Of a stretch of DNA of 64,000 nucleotides, positions 35,945 to 49,200 are shown piece after piece. The notes under the pieces were generated by a model. That model made no database searches. It saw nothing but the letters and a program-made list of their open reading frames with translations, and was not told the origin of the DNA. The DNA comes from Tetmemena sp. SeJ-2015 (taxonomy: Eukaryota; Ciliophora; Spirotrichea; Sporadotrichida; Oxytrichidae): assembly GCA_027382625.1 (NCBI GenBank), contig JAJKFJ010023569.1, positions 1-64,000 of the forward strand, written 5' to 3'. Position 1 is the stretch's first letter; each line of letters starts with the position of its first letter. The position numbers were made by a program, and so were the translations under genes.

Positions 35945-38900
35945 TCAACGAAAAGTAATTAAATAGCCAGGATAGGATTTGGTGTTGTCGTAAATATTTA
36001 TACCTTAATAAAATACTTATTTATAAATAACATAGTGGCCTCCTGCTCAAATCAAATTATTACAAAATAAGAAACTAATGAATTCTGCTCCATTGTTAAA
36101 AGAATCGTAAAGGACACCTGGGCGATTAGGAATAGGTGCTGGCTGCTTGGCACCTTGTCCACCGCCAGATGTTGATGAGAGTCCTACCAAAACTTATACC
36201 ACATTATAATTTAATCTCTGATTTAACTAGACCAAGGAACATTTAGAAAGTTCCCTCAGGCGTTGTCCATCTGTAATTGTTAGAGTAGCAAGAGTTGGTT
36301 AAACTAATTGAATAAGAATAATTTCTTATTTAAATATAAGTTGTCTGCAAAATAAATTCCTTATCCGTTGGCACCATTGCCACTTAATCTCATATCAAAG
36401 CCACTCTCAAAACTGTAAATGTTACTGGGTTAAGTCTGCCTCGTTCCATGGAATAGGTGTCTAATCATTTACAGTCCATCTAAGTTATCAAATTATATTT
36501 TTTTAAATTTTCTTATTTCATCTAGATGAGAAGTCTTTATATTTAATTGAACTGCGAAAGAATCATAGTATCAAAAGCATTAAATATAGATTATAACCTA
36601 ACAAAATATAGTCTTTATTATCAAAAGAAAGGGGGGGGGCCTTTCCTCGTCATCCACTTTTTTTCATGAAAATATGAAAAATCACTCTCTAGCCTAAAAT
36701 TAGCCAAAAAAACCAATTTTTTAGTCTTAATTCAATTTCATAAGGCTTATCATGATCATATGCTTTAATTTGGGAAAATATTTAGAACCTTCAAGAAATA
36801 TTCATATATAAAAAATTAAATTTTAAAGGAATGGAAATATGACTAGAGAATATTAATTCATTATAAAGTTTAAAGATATCTAAAGTAAAATAATTAAAAG
36901 TATTCTAAGCCATCTTATCACAGCTTTCGTGTCCTTTTCATTTTTTTACATCCCCTAATAACATAATCTTATCTAAAAAATATATGAAAGTCATTTTATT
37001 TTATTAAATAGATATTGTTCTTTGATTCCATGATTAAATATGTAATTTAATGTTTTCTAGATTTCTTTTAAAATATTCTAGAATTAAATATCGAAGCCTT
37101 AGCTTTTAAATAGCTTTAAGCATGTTTAACGGAATTTCATCTTATATATACATGATACATGTCTTTAATGGATTGATATTTTTCGAAATTAACAATTATC
37201 TTATATATTGAAAACATATGCTTTTATTTAAGAAAATAAAATCTTTATGCTATAAAGTATCTTTAAAAATAAAATTTTTGTCTGACTGATTCTAAAATCA
37301 AGATCATTTTCTAAATCAAGAATATGATCATGATAAGTCTTTTGAAATTGAATTAAAACTAAAAAATTGTGTTTTTGGCTAATTTTAGGCTAGATAGTGA
37401 TTTTTCATATTTTCATGAAAAAAAGTGGATGACGAGGAAAGGCCCCCCCCCAAAAGAAATTACTAAATTATGTCTAAAAATAATTTCAATCAAAACATTC
37501 AAATATAAAGCCTATATATTTTTAATAAAATATTTAGATTTGTTAGTATTGTAGATCTTCTAAACTTTGATAACTTCGGGCTATTATCCGTTTTAAATTT
37601 AAATCATATATTTGAGAAAAAAATTATTTTAATTTATTTTAAAGTATCTTATTATAAATAGCTTTCTGGTGAGTTTAATTATAAATCTAATTAAATTTGC
37701 ATTCATATTAATTAAAATTTCATAATTTATAATATTTACGCACACATTGCAACAAAAAATAAAAATATAATAAAATTAAGTTTGGTTGATTTACAGGATT
37801 CATCTAGTTGATTAAATTGTTCGCATTATTAGAAGATTTTTATTGTCTTTATGATTTCTGTCATATGAAAATAATTTAATTTGGCTATAATTGATCAAAA
37901 TTATAAAGATAAAACTCTTTTCGTTCATTTACTGATTAAATAAGAATTAAATATATGTCTTTAAATCTAAAATAATATTGTACTTCACTTTTCTTCAAAG
38001 TAAAAATTGAAATTACCTAAATTTCATAAATCATTTCTTCTCCAATATTTTTACAATTTAAAAATAAAGAAATCTTGATTAAATATTAGCTATATTATTC
38101 TGTTAGTTCACAAGTTGATCTAAAGTTTTATATTTTATCTATATTTAATTGCATAATTATAAACTTAAAAATAAAATTATAGTGATACTACTACACTCAG
38201 AATACTGATAAATCTAATATGTTAATTTTTAAAAACATATTCTCTTAAATAAAAAATGAATATAAAAATTTTCCTATAAAATTTTTAAATTAGTTGTATA
38301 ATTGTTAATTAATTTTAACTATTATTTATAAAAATATAGTTTGTGTGATATCATTAAGAGTATCGTTTCTTGCGAAGTATGTTTGCACAAATTTGTATGC
38401 CGCATACTTATATTCCAAGGATGTATTTGGAAGATCCTCTATGTAGGTGAACTCATTTACCATAGTCACTCCTTCTTTCAAACAAACTTAATAAATTACT
38501 AATTTAAAAATACAATTAAAAAATAAGTCCATCTCAATTAAAAGAAGAAAAAAAGAAAAATCCATTAGAAATACTTTAAATGTACTTTAAAAATTCAAGA
38601 TAAGATACAAAAAATTTGAAAATATAGTTTTATAATAAATAATTAAAGTTTTTTATGGCAAAAATAAAAAGAGGAAGGCGAATTAAAATTTGAGATTCTT
38701 TAAAGTAATACCTTAAGATTCAGAGATTTTGGCAAACTTAAAACTGGAAAATACAACGCAATCTATAATGAAATTGCTAAATATGTATTTAAGTGCACGA
38801 ATTTTCATTTTGTATTTGAATATATAATCTTCAGATAACCCATTTCTATCAGTACTATAATAAAAAATTTACTTTGAATATAAAATTAAATGGATAATTT

Positions 38901-41900
38901 TCAATGGTTGGACAAGCTGAAAAGTTAAAATATGTTTTAAGTTTCAAGTGGATTCCACTTTATGTTTATCGTATTGTCTTTGAAAGTATATTTAGTCATA
39001 GTCTCAGTAAAGAGGTTAATTGAGTATGGTAAAGTTCCCGGCTGAATACCAAGCAGCATTTTTTAACCATTCTATTCTTAAAAATTACATTCAAATCTTA
39101 AAAAGATTATAAAAAAATAAGTACATAATTTAAAGATTCGAGCCATGTTGATTATTCTAATTATGTTTCCTTTACTTAAATAAAAAATGCAACTCATTTG
39201 ATTAATGCTTAACTTTAGCGAATAAAGATTCAAGACTGTCTACGAGGCTTTATTCCTCAACCTTTTAAATTTGTGAATTTAAATTGCCAGTTCCTACTTT
39301 TTAGCTGCTCCAAACTCTTTAGTCACGAAGGGTGATTTCAATATCTATGTTGCTAGACTCAGCTATATTTTTTGACGAGGGCTTAATGAATCTGAGAGGA
39401 ACAAATTTGACAGTGATGTTTACTCCTTGCTAATCAAGGATATAAATTTTGGCTTGAACTTCGTCATCTGCATCCTCCATAGGCTCATATTCTCCATCGA
39501 AGTCTTCTTCTTTTTACTCTTCCTAGATATAAATTTCGTTTTCGGGTTGGGAGAAGCGGTGTCGAAACATCACTAAAGAATTGAATTTGACATCTTGTTT
39601 CACAATTTATCCAGATTTGTCCATCAACTCTTAGTCTTTCAAGACAAAATTAATCAAAGTAAATGAAATCAAATTTCAAAAATTATTTTTAGTCAAAGGT
39701 TTTAACTAATAAATAAGTTTAAGTTTTATGCATTTTAAAAATTAGCACAAACTAATCATGCTGGAATAGAATTTCATTTGATTTGATTTAGGAGTTATAA
39801 ATTCATCTGCTTGAATGATTTTTTAGTTTTTAAACAGTGTCTTGAAAATGAAATTAGCTTTTCATTTATTAGATAAGAAATAAATCCTTAATATAGAGTA
39901 ATATATAATAAATATTACTGCAATACTCAAGTTCATAAGAATTAATTGGTATTTTATATTTTTCACCTACTCTGGCATCCTTGTTAACTTAACAGTGTGA
40001 TACAAATTGTAAAGCTAGGCATGCATCTCTCTACCGAAGCATATAATATTGTGAATTTTGATTGACCCAACCTTGGCATCTTCAATTAAATTTTGTCCAT
40101 TAATAATTAATTTAAAAAAAGATCAAAACAAAATATTTAGAAAGTTATTTTTTATTAAAAAAATTAAAAAGAAACTAAGCTAAGAAGGGCATAAATCCTA
40201 CAAAGGTTGAAATTTTATAATTAACAAACAAGTTTTGCTTATTTAATTACAGCTAACACCTTGAAAAGTCCTCCTTCCTGCAATTAAATGGCAATGGCTA
40301 CAATTTAACTTTAACTTACTGATTCATTAATTGGTAAATGCAAAGCAAATTAAACATTCACCACTGCTGATTAGTTTTGGAGAAAATTTGTCTACATCTC
40401 CTGGCTATTACTTAAAATTTATTTACTACCTCTTCCTCTTAATAGTAAATTGTGTGAATAATTGCCTGTCGTAAATAAAAGGCATTCACAATTCTAAAGA
40501 TATCTTTATATCTGACTCATTTACTCTTAAGGGCTTTAACTCAACCATTAGACATTGTGACTCTCAATCCTAAGAATAGTGCATTTTTCACAGAAATTTA
40601 ATTTCGATTTGATAGTCTTAACTTAAGGACTCAACATAAACAAAGTACCCAACAATAACATTTTCAAAGCTTATCCATCGGTTAATAGAAAAATTGGCAC
40701 TCTTTAACTTAATAAAAAAAAATTCCACTCAATAAATTCAAAGAAATTGCTGATATCTCCTCACTTCGCTGCTAAAATACGCCAAGTTTAATTCAAATTA
40801 ATTCTTTAGTTATTCTGTATTTTAAATTTATTTTTGTAAATAAATCTAAAATAAAACTATTTCAATGCTTCTCTGTACAATCTTTTTTTATTTTTTGAAA
40901 ATGAACATTGACTAGCTTTGTTGAATGTCGAAGCCATTTTAGAAAATCTTTTCGCATGACTTCAAAGCCACTTTAACTGGTTTATCATGAAGGTAGTCGA
41001 ATCAAAAATTAAAATTAAATAATCCAAAAACAATATCTTGTTCTTTGAAGTCCACTATCTTAAATTCTTCTAAGTCTTTTATTAAAAATAATAAAGTAAA
41101 TATTCCTTGTACTGATTGCTGCTGTATTACGATTGGTGCTGTTAAAATATAAATTTAAATTAATATGATAGTTGATTTAATGTAATATAATAATTTCACG
41201 AGGTTTTTTTAAAAAATAAATTATTTAGTATATCTATTAACTCTTAAATTAATATATAAATTAATAACCTAAAATATCTATCAATAGAAATGAATATAGT
41301 GTGTTCTTATTTTACAGAATATTATTCATAGTTTAAAAACAATTAAAAATGTAAATTCCTTAATCAAGTTGCTTCCTTTTTATTGCTGAGTTAAGAATTT
41401 ACCAAAAATGAGACCTTACTGAAGCAATTATAATTATTTCCAGTTAATTAAATTAGAATTCTTTGCTATCACAAAATTTAACTATCTTTTAAAAATAAGT
41501 TTTAAAAATTCTTAAATTTACATAAATATTTCTATTTGCTCTCTCAATATTTATATATGTGCTGGTGGAAATATTTAAACTTCATTTGAACAAGGAACTT
41601 CTTTTTTTAAAACTTAACTTATTAGCTATTAAGGTTGCTGTGGATAATTAATAATTGAGATAGGTTAGGCAGAAGGTTGCTGTGCTTACTTTGTAAATAA
41701 TAAATGCATTAAAATAATATATTGCAATAATATATTGTAATACTTTTTTTTAATTATTTAGCTTGGAAGGTTTTATAAGTTTTAATTTTAAATAATATAG
41801 AATGGATTATTAAAATTTATAATATAATTTGAAGAGTGAAAGAGATAAAGTTAATATTTTTAATTTTATTTTAAAAACGAGATTAATGCTCACTTAATAT

Positions 41901-43330
41901 TATTTAAATTAATGAACCATACTTAGGTTATGATTTCTGCCAATCATTTAAATAGTTTAAATCATTTAAATTAAATTAATTTATCATACCATCTCAGAAA
42001 AGGGGAAAGATCCTGCATTATCATTTTTACCGTCTCAAACAAATCATCTCCTCCCATTCCAATAATAATATCTCAAAAAATAATTCATCATTTTAGTCAT
42101 ACTAGCTTAGTAAGAAAAAAGTTTAGCAGTTTGAGATAAATAACAATTTCGACTTAAGTTCTTAAGTAATTCATAATAAAATTTAAATTAATTAAGATTA
42201 TCAAATTTCAGATAAATTAAAAAAGAAAACGCATGAAAATTCAAGGAAAAGATCAGACTATACTTTATTAAAGCTTGTAAAAATCTCATAGTTAAATAAT
42301 TGATACACCACTCGATAGCTTTAAATTTTCATAATGAATACCAATTGAGAAAAAGAAATATTTTCCTTTATTTAATTTAGAATATTATTTAATCAATGCA
42401 TATATGACTGCCACTTAAGAACGTAATTTTCTTAAATATTTCATCATTACTAAGGTCTCTATTACTGTGCACTTAATCAAAAGTGATTAGACATTCTTCA
42501 TATAAGTAATCCCTAATTAGAAGGTCATATTTTGTTTTAAAATTTCAACAATATCATTTAGATTTATGCAAAGGAGTATGCAAATTTATAAGCCTTGCAA
42601 ATAAATCCTAAAATTGAATACATTTTGAAGAAGATTAATCATATCTTGCTGGAATGGAGTGACACACAGATAATTTCAGATGGAGAAGATATTTATTTTC
42701 GATTGTTGATCTAGCATAGTTCAAATGGTGGAGGTTATATAACCCATTTTAACTGCCATAAGTTAAATCCTTCTAACTTTAATATAGTTTTAAAGTTTAA
42801 AAATAAAGTGTTTCTTTTCTCCAAATTTTAAATTCTTTTAAGTATCTATTATCAGACAATCAAAGGAGAAGGTAATAATATAAGCAACCTAAAATTTCAC
42901 GTAAAAAAGGAAAAATACTTTTAAGTCAATTTTTAAAAGGGTTTTATATAATTTGGTAGAATTAAATTTAAATGAAAAAAATTAATAGAAGTTCTATATA
43001 TAATTAGATTATATTTTATTTTAAATTAGCTAAAAATAAATAAATGTGATTCCAGATTGTTGGCAGCCCATAACTAAATCCTTGATAGTGATAAGAATGT
43101 TTTTCTCCTACTAGCTTCTAAATTTGAATTGGAATTTTTGTTGCAACATCTTAGGAAGCATTTCTTTAAACGCCTGTTTCTCTCTTTCATTTTATGATAG
43201 CTGAGGGACTGTCATCTATCGTTAAAGTTATGGTTATAAATAAATAATAATAATATTGAAAAAAGGGAGCTTGCATCTACTATGAGTTCAGAGCTCCTAC
43301 TAAAGCGGCAAAATCTTTTTAAGAGTTCAT
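35945..43330 (-). CDS. PARP-type ADP-ribosyltransferase, tandem copy A
   Basis: Start at 43330 (MNSQKDFAALVGALNSQQMQ), TGA at 35945-35947. Coding blocks in order: 43277-43330; 43055-43225 (NEREKQAFKEMLPKMLQQKF); 41985-42062 (GGDDLFETVKMIMQDLSPFL); 40905-41145 (FDYLHDKPVKVALKSCEKIF); 39970-40085 (HNIICFGREMHAQLYNLY); 39250-39655 (NSLVMFRHRFSQPENEIY, VNITVKFVPLRFIKPSSKN); 38935-39065; 38345-38490 (VNEFTYIEDLPN); a linker at 37550-37600; 35945-36480. The last is the PARP catalytic fold: LFHGTR, FDMRLSGNGANGQGIYFADN, NNYRWTTPEGTFQMFLGLV, NRPGVLYDSFNNGA, GHYVIYDNTKSYPGYLI. The catalytic His and Tyr are present, but the Glu of the usual 'EY(I/V)(V/I)Y' is His, suggesting mono-ADP-ribosylation or loss of activity. 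IESs dominate the 7.4 kb; two fixed ones are 36049-36090 (GAGCA) and 35997-36029 (TATTTA). Confidence 0.85.
36631..37451. mobile_element. terminal-inverted-repeat element with G-run ends (copy 2, 821 bp)
   Basis: Nine Gs then CCTTTCCTCGTCATCCAC at the left, inverse at the right ending in nine Cs. Arms match for well over 130 bases. A perfect 8-bp target duplication AAAAGAAA flanks it (36623-36630, 37452-37459). The first 18 or so bases resemble copy 1, but the interiors differ. It sits in an IES of PARP copy A; the corresponding IES of copy B (46811-47034) lacks it. No transposase frame seen. Confidence 0.9.
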
Positions 43331-44796
43331 GGTTGACTTTCTCTCGGTGTCTATTGATCTAAAATGTCAAAAATATTAAAATTATACAATTCATTTAACG
43401 CAACTAATTTTCTAATCTGAATAATTCTTTTTCTCCACAAAGATCTATATTAGAATTTCTTTAGGATTTTAATTAAAATTCTTTCATATAAAGTGTTTAA
43501 TTGTATTTGTAAGACTTTTTTTTACAATTTAAATGATTTCAATAGATGAAGAACAGATTCATCGATATAATTTAATCTATCATTTAAAAAAAGCGGAATA
43601 ACTTCTTCTAATTCAATGATTTCTTTTTGTATGATAATATTCTTTAAAATCTGTTAGTTCTGCTTCTCTTATTAGATTTTGATTTCTATTTTCATCGACT
43701 CATTTTATAAATTGATATATGAATATGAATTACATGATAAGAAAAATAGTAAAAATGTTTTATCTTTCATGTTTATGGATATTTTTTATCATTATTTTTT
43801 GATGTGAATATTTAATTTCGTTGAAGACTATGCAAATATCTTTTTTCTTAGCATAATTTTCATTTAGCATTTTCATTTTTTGATTCCTAAAATAATTTTG
43901 TGAACTTTTAAATTAAAAGAAAATAAAGCGAGCCCTTATTTTGCTTTAAAGTTTGATTTTTCGAATATGGCAGATTGCTTTTAATTATCTAATACAAACA
44001 TTATTTAAAAAGGAAGTTAATAATCCTTGACAACACGCGGTATGTGAGCTATTGTGTTTAATTTAGTAGTGCAGAGTCTAAGGTGAACCTCCGTGATAAA
44101 AAAAAACTAACCCTGAAATTAAAACTTCCTGAAACTAAGTCAATAAACCCTTTTCCAAGGATAGCAAATGCCCACAAGGAACAATTTTAGTGGTTTAAAA
44201 TTATTAAGGGAATCAAGGAGAAGATATGATATGGAATGCTTTTGAATACTAATTTGAATTGATAGAATTTGAGGCTACACCTAAAAGATTTCTGCTTCAT
44301 TCTATTTGAAGGTGTCACCTAACATCGTTCAGTAGGATTCAAATCTATTTTGTAAGCCTTTTTGCAAGCCAATATTGAGCTAGCTACCTCACATTAAAAG
44401 TGCGAAGAATTAAAAGTTCTTAAATTCAAATGATTTTTTTTCGATTTTCAATTATATTATAAATTTATATCTTTGATGATATATGGAAAAATTAAAGATT
44501 AGTTTTAAATATTCAGAAACATTATTGTAGAAATCAGAATCAAAACCCCATAATATGATAAGAAAGTGAAAATAAGTTGTGTATAATTAATTTCTTTATT
44601 AATACTTATAATCATGCGAGTCAAACGCGAAATTACTCAAAAATAACTACACATCCTATCTCAGTTTCATTTTGACTCTAAGGTATGGATGTAGTCACCC
44701 TTATCAGTAGTAATAGCCAGTTCTCAACATCAACTCCATCGCAAAAATGTTGAGAGTGCCACACTATACTCTCGCATTTGAAAGTTGCTTTGCAGA
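43331..44796. other. spacer upstream of PARP copy A
   Basis: AT-rich, no gene supported. The part 44030-44400 is less AT-rich and holds related short motifs (GGCTACACC, GGTGTCACC, AGCTACCTC) that could be a degenerate structured or repeat-derived piece. I could not fold it into a tRNA. Confidence 0.4.
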
Positions 44797-45663
44797 TGAG
44801 AAAGTTAGGAGTTGCAGCTGTTCCTCATCGCACTTCTAAGTTTCGTGCACATCAATTATTTGATTGATCCTCAAACTCTTCGCCACTAAGCGCACTTCAG
44901 TTTGGAGTAGCGCGCGAAGATCTTCCATAGATAGTTTCCTTATCTCAAGATCTCTCCGTAGACTGTAGCAAACATCTATCGTTGAAATGGCATAACGTAC
45001 AAAACTGTGAATCGAGTGAAGCGCGTTATAGACTTCACTAAGCCATTTTATTATAATAATCTGAAATATATTTACGACTAGCTGCTCAGGTGTGAGAGGG
45101 ATAGCGTGAAGTTTGTATGTGCTGACGAAGCTGTGTTCACACACAACACCTTCATGAAGAAGAGTTGGTACAAGAAGCACGATAACATAGAAGTTTACGA
45201 GTAGAAAGTAAATATAACTACAAGTGCGTTACTTGCAGGAATCAGCGAAGACTCAGGCTTAGAAGCTTATGTCCTTCATCCTCGCTCTATCAAGCGAGAG
45301 CAGTATGTTGCGTTCCTTAAGAAGCTCAGAGAGAAGATCACAGACGGTGAGATCGTTCTACTCGTTGACAACCTCAGCGTACACAAGACAAAGGAAGCGA
45401 AGAAGGCATACGCTGAGTTGAACATCACTCCTGTTTTTAATGTTCCATACTAGCAAGAGTTCAACGGCATTGAGTTTTACTGGAACTTAGTTAAGGGACA
45501 CTATAAGAAGCTGCTGCTCTATCACTTGATGCATGATTAAGCTATCGATACAGAGGATTTAATAGTGAGTAGTTGTAAGAGAGTGGAAGAAGAGAAGACA
45601 AAGTTATGTGCGAGATAAGGTAGAGTGAATATTTAGGAAAAGTATTTAAGCTTAACTTAATGA
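44797..45663 (+). CDS. Tc1/mariner-like transposase (DD34E), probably inactive
   Basis: A DDE-superfamily transposase read with TAA/TAG as Gln. Helix-turn-helix text (HFSLEQRAKIFHRQFPYLKI, TVANIYR) is followed by KFVCADEAVF (first catalytic Asp), GISEDSGLEAYVLHP, EIVLLVDNLSVHKTKE (second Asp) and NVPYQQEFNGIEFYWNLVKG (Glu). Exactly 34 residues separate the second Asp from the Glu, the DD34E spacing of Tc1-type enzymes. The frame ends at TGA 45661-45663. A TGA at 44983-44985 interrupts it inside the DNA-binding domain and no upstream ATG is in frame, so this copy looks broken, or an IES border is missed. TBE-type germline transposons of spirotrichs carry related enzymes. No terminal repeats were found. 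Confidence 0.8.
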
Positions 45664-45874
45664 CTTAAGTCACTTTTGCTTATCTGGGAAGAAGGGATTC
45701 TTAAGAGGTTCCTTTCTCTCTTCTGTTGGGCCAGATGGACCTAGCTTCCTCATCTCGAACCTGCTCCCGCATCTATGTGCATCTCGTCGTCCCTAAGTTT
45801 CTATAGTGATAGACGCTTGCTCACCTCGATGCTTGTATTTTGCTTCCGTGCTCTGAATACCTTTGCTCTCTCCT

Positions 45875-46115
45875 TCATTAAGTAGATGCCAGATTTCTCT
45901 ACACAGTTAAACTCTAAAACTTACTAGAGAAGTAGGGATACTTCTGAAGCTGCTCAAACCATTCGTCGCTGATAACTATTCCTTGCTTCTTTGGGTCGTT
46001 CTCCTCTACTTAGAATCTCTTCCTGTGTGCATCTTCAATGATCTCTTTGAATAGAGAAACCTCCAGATCTCTTTTAGGAAATTTGATAAATTGCTACTTA
46101 TCTTTTAAATCTTTA
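45875..46115 (-). CDS. possible accessory transposon ORF
   Basis: Convergent to the transposase. The minus strand is open with coding-like composition: QQFIKFPKRDLEVSLFKEII, EDAHRKRFQVEENDPKKQG, DEWFEQLQKYPYFSSKFQ, ending at TGA 45875-45877. A further open stretch continues in another frame (KERAKVFRARKQNTSIEVSK) to about 45750. Function unknown. Its richer base composition matches the transposase rather than the surrounding IES DNA, so I place it in the same element. Confidence 0.4.
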
Positions 46116-46247
46116 TTTTAGATTTGTTTTATCACGTATTATTCGATAAAGAGACAATTCATTAATTTATAAGATTATGGAAATTTATAAATATAAATAT
46201 CTCTATAACCAACACAGACTTAAAAGAAATTGTTTATATTGAACATA

Positions 46248-49200
46248 TCATTTATAAGTAATTAAGTATCCGGGATAGGATTTGTTGTTGTCGTAAATAT
46301 ATACTTCTTTTGAATTAAATAATTAATAAATAACATAGTGGCCATTTGCTAAAAAATTATATATCATACATAAAACATAATAATTTAATAGCTCCATTGT
46401 TAAAAGAATCGGTAACGTACGCCTGGACGGTTTGGGATTGGTGCTGGTTACCTGGCCCCATGGCCGCCACCTGATGTTGAAGATAGACCTACCAAAACTC
46501 ACAATATATTTATTCTTTCCATAAAATAATTAATGATTAAAAAACTAGACAAAGGAATATTTGATAATGACCTTCAGCTGTAGTAAATCTATAATTGTTA
46601 GAGTAACAAGAGTTTAAAATATGATTAATAAAAATGAACCACTGTTTCTATATTTATTGTTTATAAGTTGTCTGCAAAATATATTCCTTATCCATTTGCT
46701 CCATTCCCACTTAGTCTCATATCTAAGCCTGTTTCAAAGCTATAAATTTCGCTTGGTTAAACATTTCTCGTTCCATGGAATAAGTGCCTAATCATTTCTA
46801 GTCCATCTAATAAATTAATTTTAAGAATATAGTGATTTTTCTAAGTCAGGGTGCTTGTTTTGAAGTCTTTTGTATTCGCATAAAATCTAAGTTAGCATCA
46901 TGCTATTCAAGTTATAAATAAAAAAACCCTTTTACCTCTTATTAAAAATTTATAATTAAACATTGGATTAAAGCACATTATTACTTTGAATATTAAAATC
47001 TAATTTGCTTTTTTTAATTTGCTGATATTATAGACCTTTTATACTTTAAGAACTTCTGGTAGGGCCTAAACTCCTCCATAGCCATATCTGTTTAAATATA
47101 AATTCTTTTGTTTAAATTACTAAATTCCATATGATTTATATTTAGAAGATCTCAACACATGATTTTCTTTCATATTTTATTTTCTGGAAATTTAAAATAG
47201 ATATGTTTTAAAATGAGAATAAATGCACTTTATTTCTCTTCAATAAAAATAAATAATTCTAAATACTTAAGACCTTCCCATTATATTAATTCAAATTAAT
47301 TAATTGCTAATTTCAAATTTTTATATCGAAAGAATTTGTGCATAGTTAAATTATCCATTTATTTTTAAACTTATTCTCTACAAGAATAATTACAGGAAAG
47401 AAAAGATCATTATGAATTTTTAAAAATATAATAAATTATCTGTTTTGCTGATTGTTATTCAGTTGGTTTATCAAATTGTTATTATAAGAAAATAAAAGCA
47501 CTGATTATTTTTTTCATTTAATTCTAGATTTTATTTTTCACCCCCCTTAAATATATAAAGCGAAAGACACCATTATTTATTATGATTAACATATTGCAGT
47601 TAAAAAACTTCTAAAACAAGCTCCAAATTCATTTAGAAAATCGTCTCTAATAAATGAAATTATTTATAGCTGAGAATTTAATAAAAAAGAGAATTAAATT
47701 AATAATAATTAATAAATTTAAAATTCTAGGCAGTTGAAGTGTGAGATTTTGGGTTAAAATTATTACCATTCGATTAAGCATTAAATTCTAAGCAACTTTG
47801 ATCCTTGCAACTTCTTCGTAGGAAGGCCTGTGATAGAGTTACCTCAGTCACAAGTTTTTGAATTGGTTAATTTCTTGTTCGGAGTCAAAGACATCAATAT
47901 CTCTTCACTGTACCTCCTATCGTAATGGTGGAACAACAAACTCAACTTATAATTTGAAGAGCTATCGAACAAGCCCCATATTGACTAGTTATCTCTTGAT
48001 TTAACGGCCAACATTTTACAACTCCTCATTTATTATTTTAATTTAATACCGATTTTCATTTAAATTTTAACTATAATAAGAATTTTAATGATAAAGTATT
48101 CTAGTTTTTTTAAATTTTGCAATTGTTTAGTATAATTAAATGGCTTATTTTATATAAGATTTAAAATGAAATTTTTCAAACTTATAAAATATTCTAATAT
48201 AAAAATATTCGCAATATTATTGACATTAAGTTTTTTCCCAAGTTAATCTAAAGTTTTTCGAAATAAAATTATAAACATTTGAATAAAAAATATTCATAAT
48301 TATTTAAAGAGGAACTAAGAAATTATTATTTTAACTATAAATGTTCTCTAGAAATTGAAATTATTTTTAAAATTATTTTTTAATTTAACTATTTATTCGG
48401 ATTCCATTTATTCAAAAGTAATAGAAAGAATTCATTCCTTATTTTTAAATATCAAAATATTAAATTATTCTCTTATTTAAATAACTTTTATTTTTATTGA
48501 TTATATACTTCATAATAATAATTGTATAATAAGTTTGTCTAATGTCGTTGATGTCATCGTTCCTCGCTAAGTGAGTTTACAAGAATTTGTAGGCCGCATA
48601 AAAAAATAAAAGCAAAAATTAATCACTAGCATACTTAAACTCCAAGGAGTTCTTGGGAAGATCCTCTACATACGTGAACTCATTCACCATTTTCAGTCCT
48701 TCTTTCAAAACGCAAAATTACGAATTTTTATATTTTGTTTACAAATGATTAAAAAAAATTATTTTTGGTTATTTTTAAATATTGAATGATCTGATATACA
48801 GATAAAAGGCTACTCTCTTTTTATAAAATTACTGTTTGATTTTTTGTAAATTTCCTATAAATGAATATAAAATTATGATATTTTTATTATATTTTCAAAG
48901 ACTTGACGAGTTGGAACGTTTAAAAATATAGCTTTTAAGTTTCTATTGGGTTCCACTTAAGTTTAACCATGTGGTCCTTGAAACTGTATTTAGTCATAGA
49001 GTCTGTAAAGAAATTAATTGAGTAGGGCAGAGTTCCCAGCTAGTTTGCAAGCAGCATTTTTTAACCATTATATTCACAAAAAAATAAATTAAAAACCTAC
49101 TCAGATTGTAATCGAATTTATTGGAAAGAGAAATAAAAGAGAATCTTATTTTAAAATTTATAATTTTATCTGAAATAAGTATTTCAATTTGAATGGATTT

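Noticed and set aside
44030..44400. Structured RNA or tRNA (a GGATTCAAATCT piece resembles a T-arm)
   Set aside because: No matching acceptor, D or anticodon stems could be paired at tRNA spacing.
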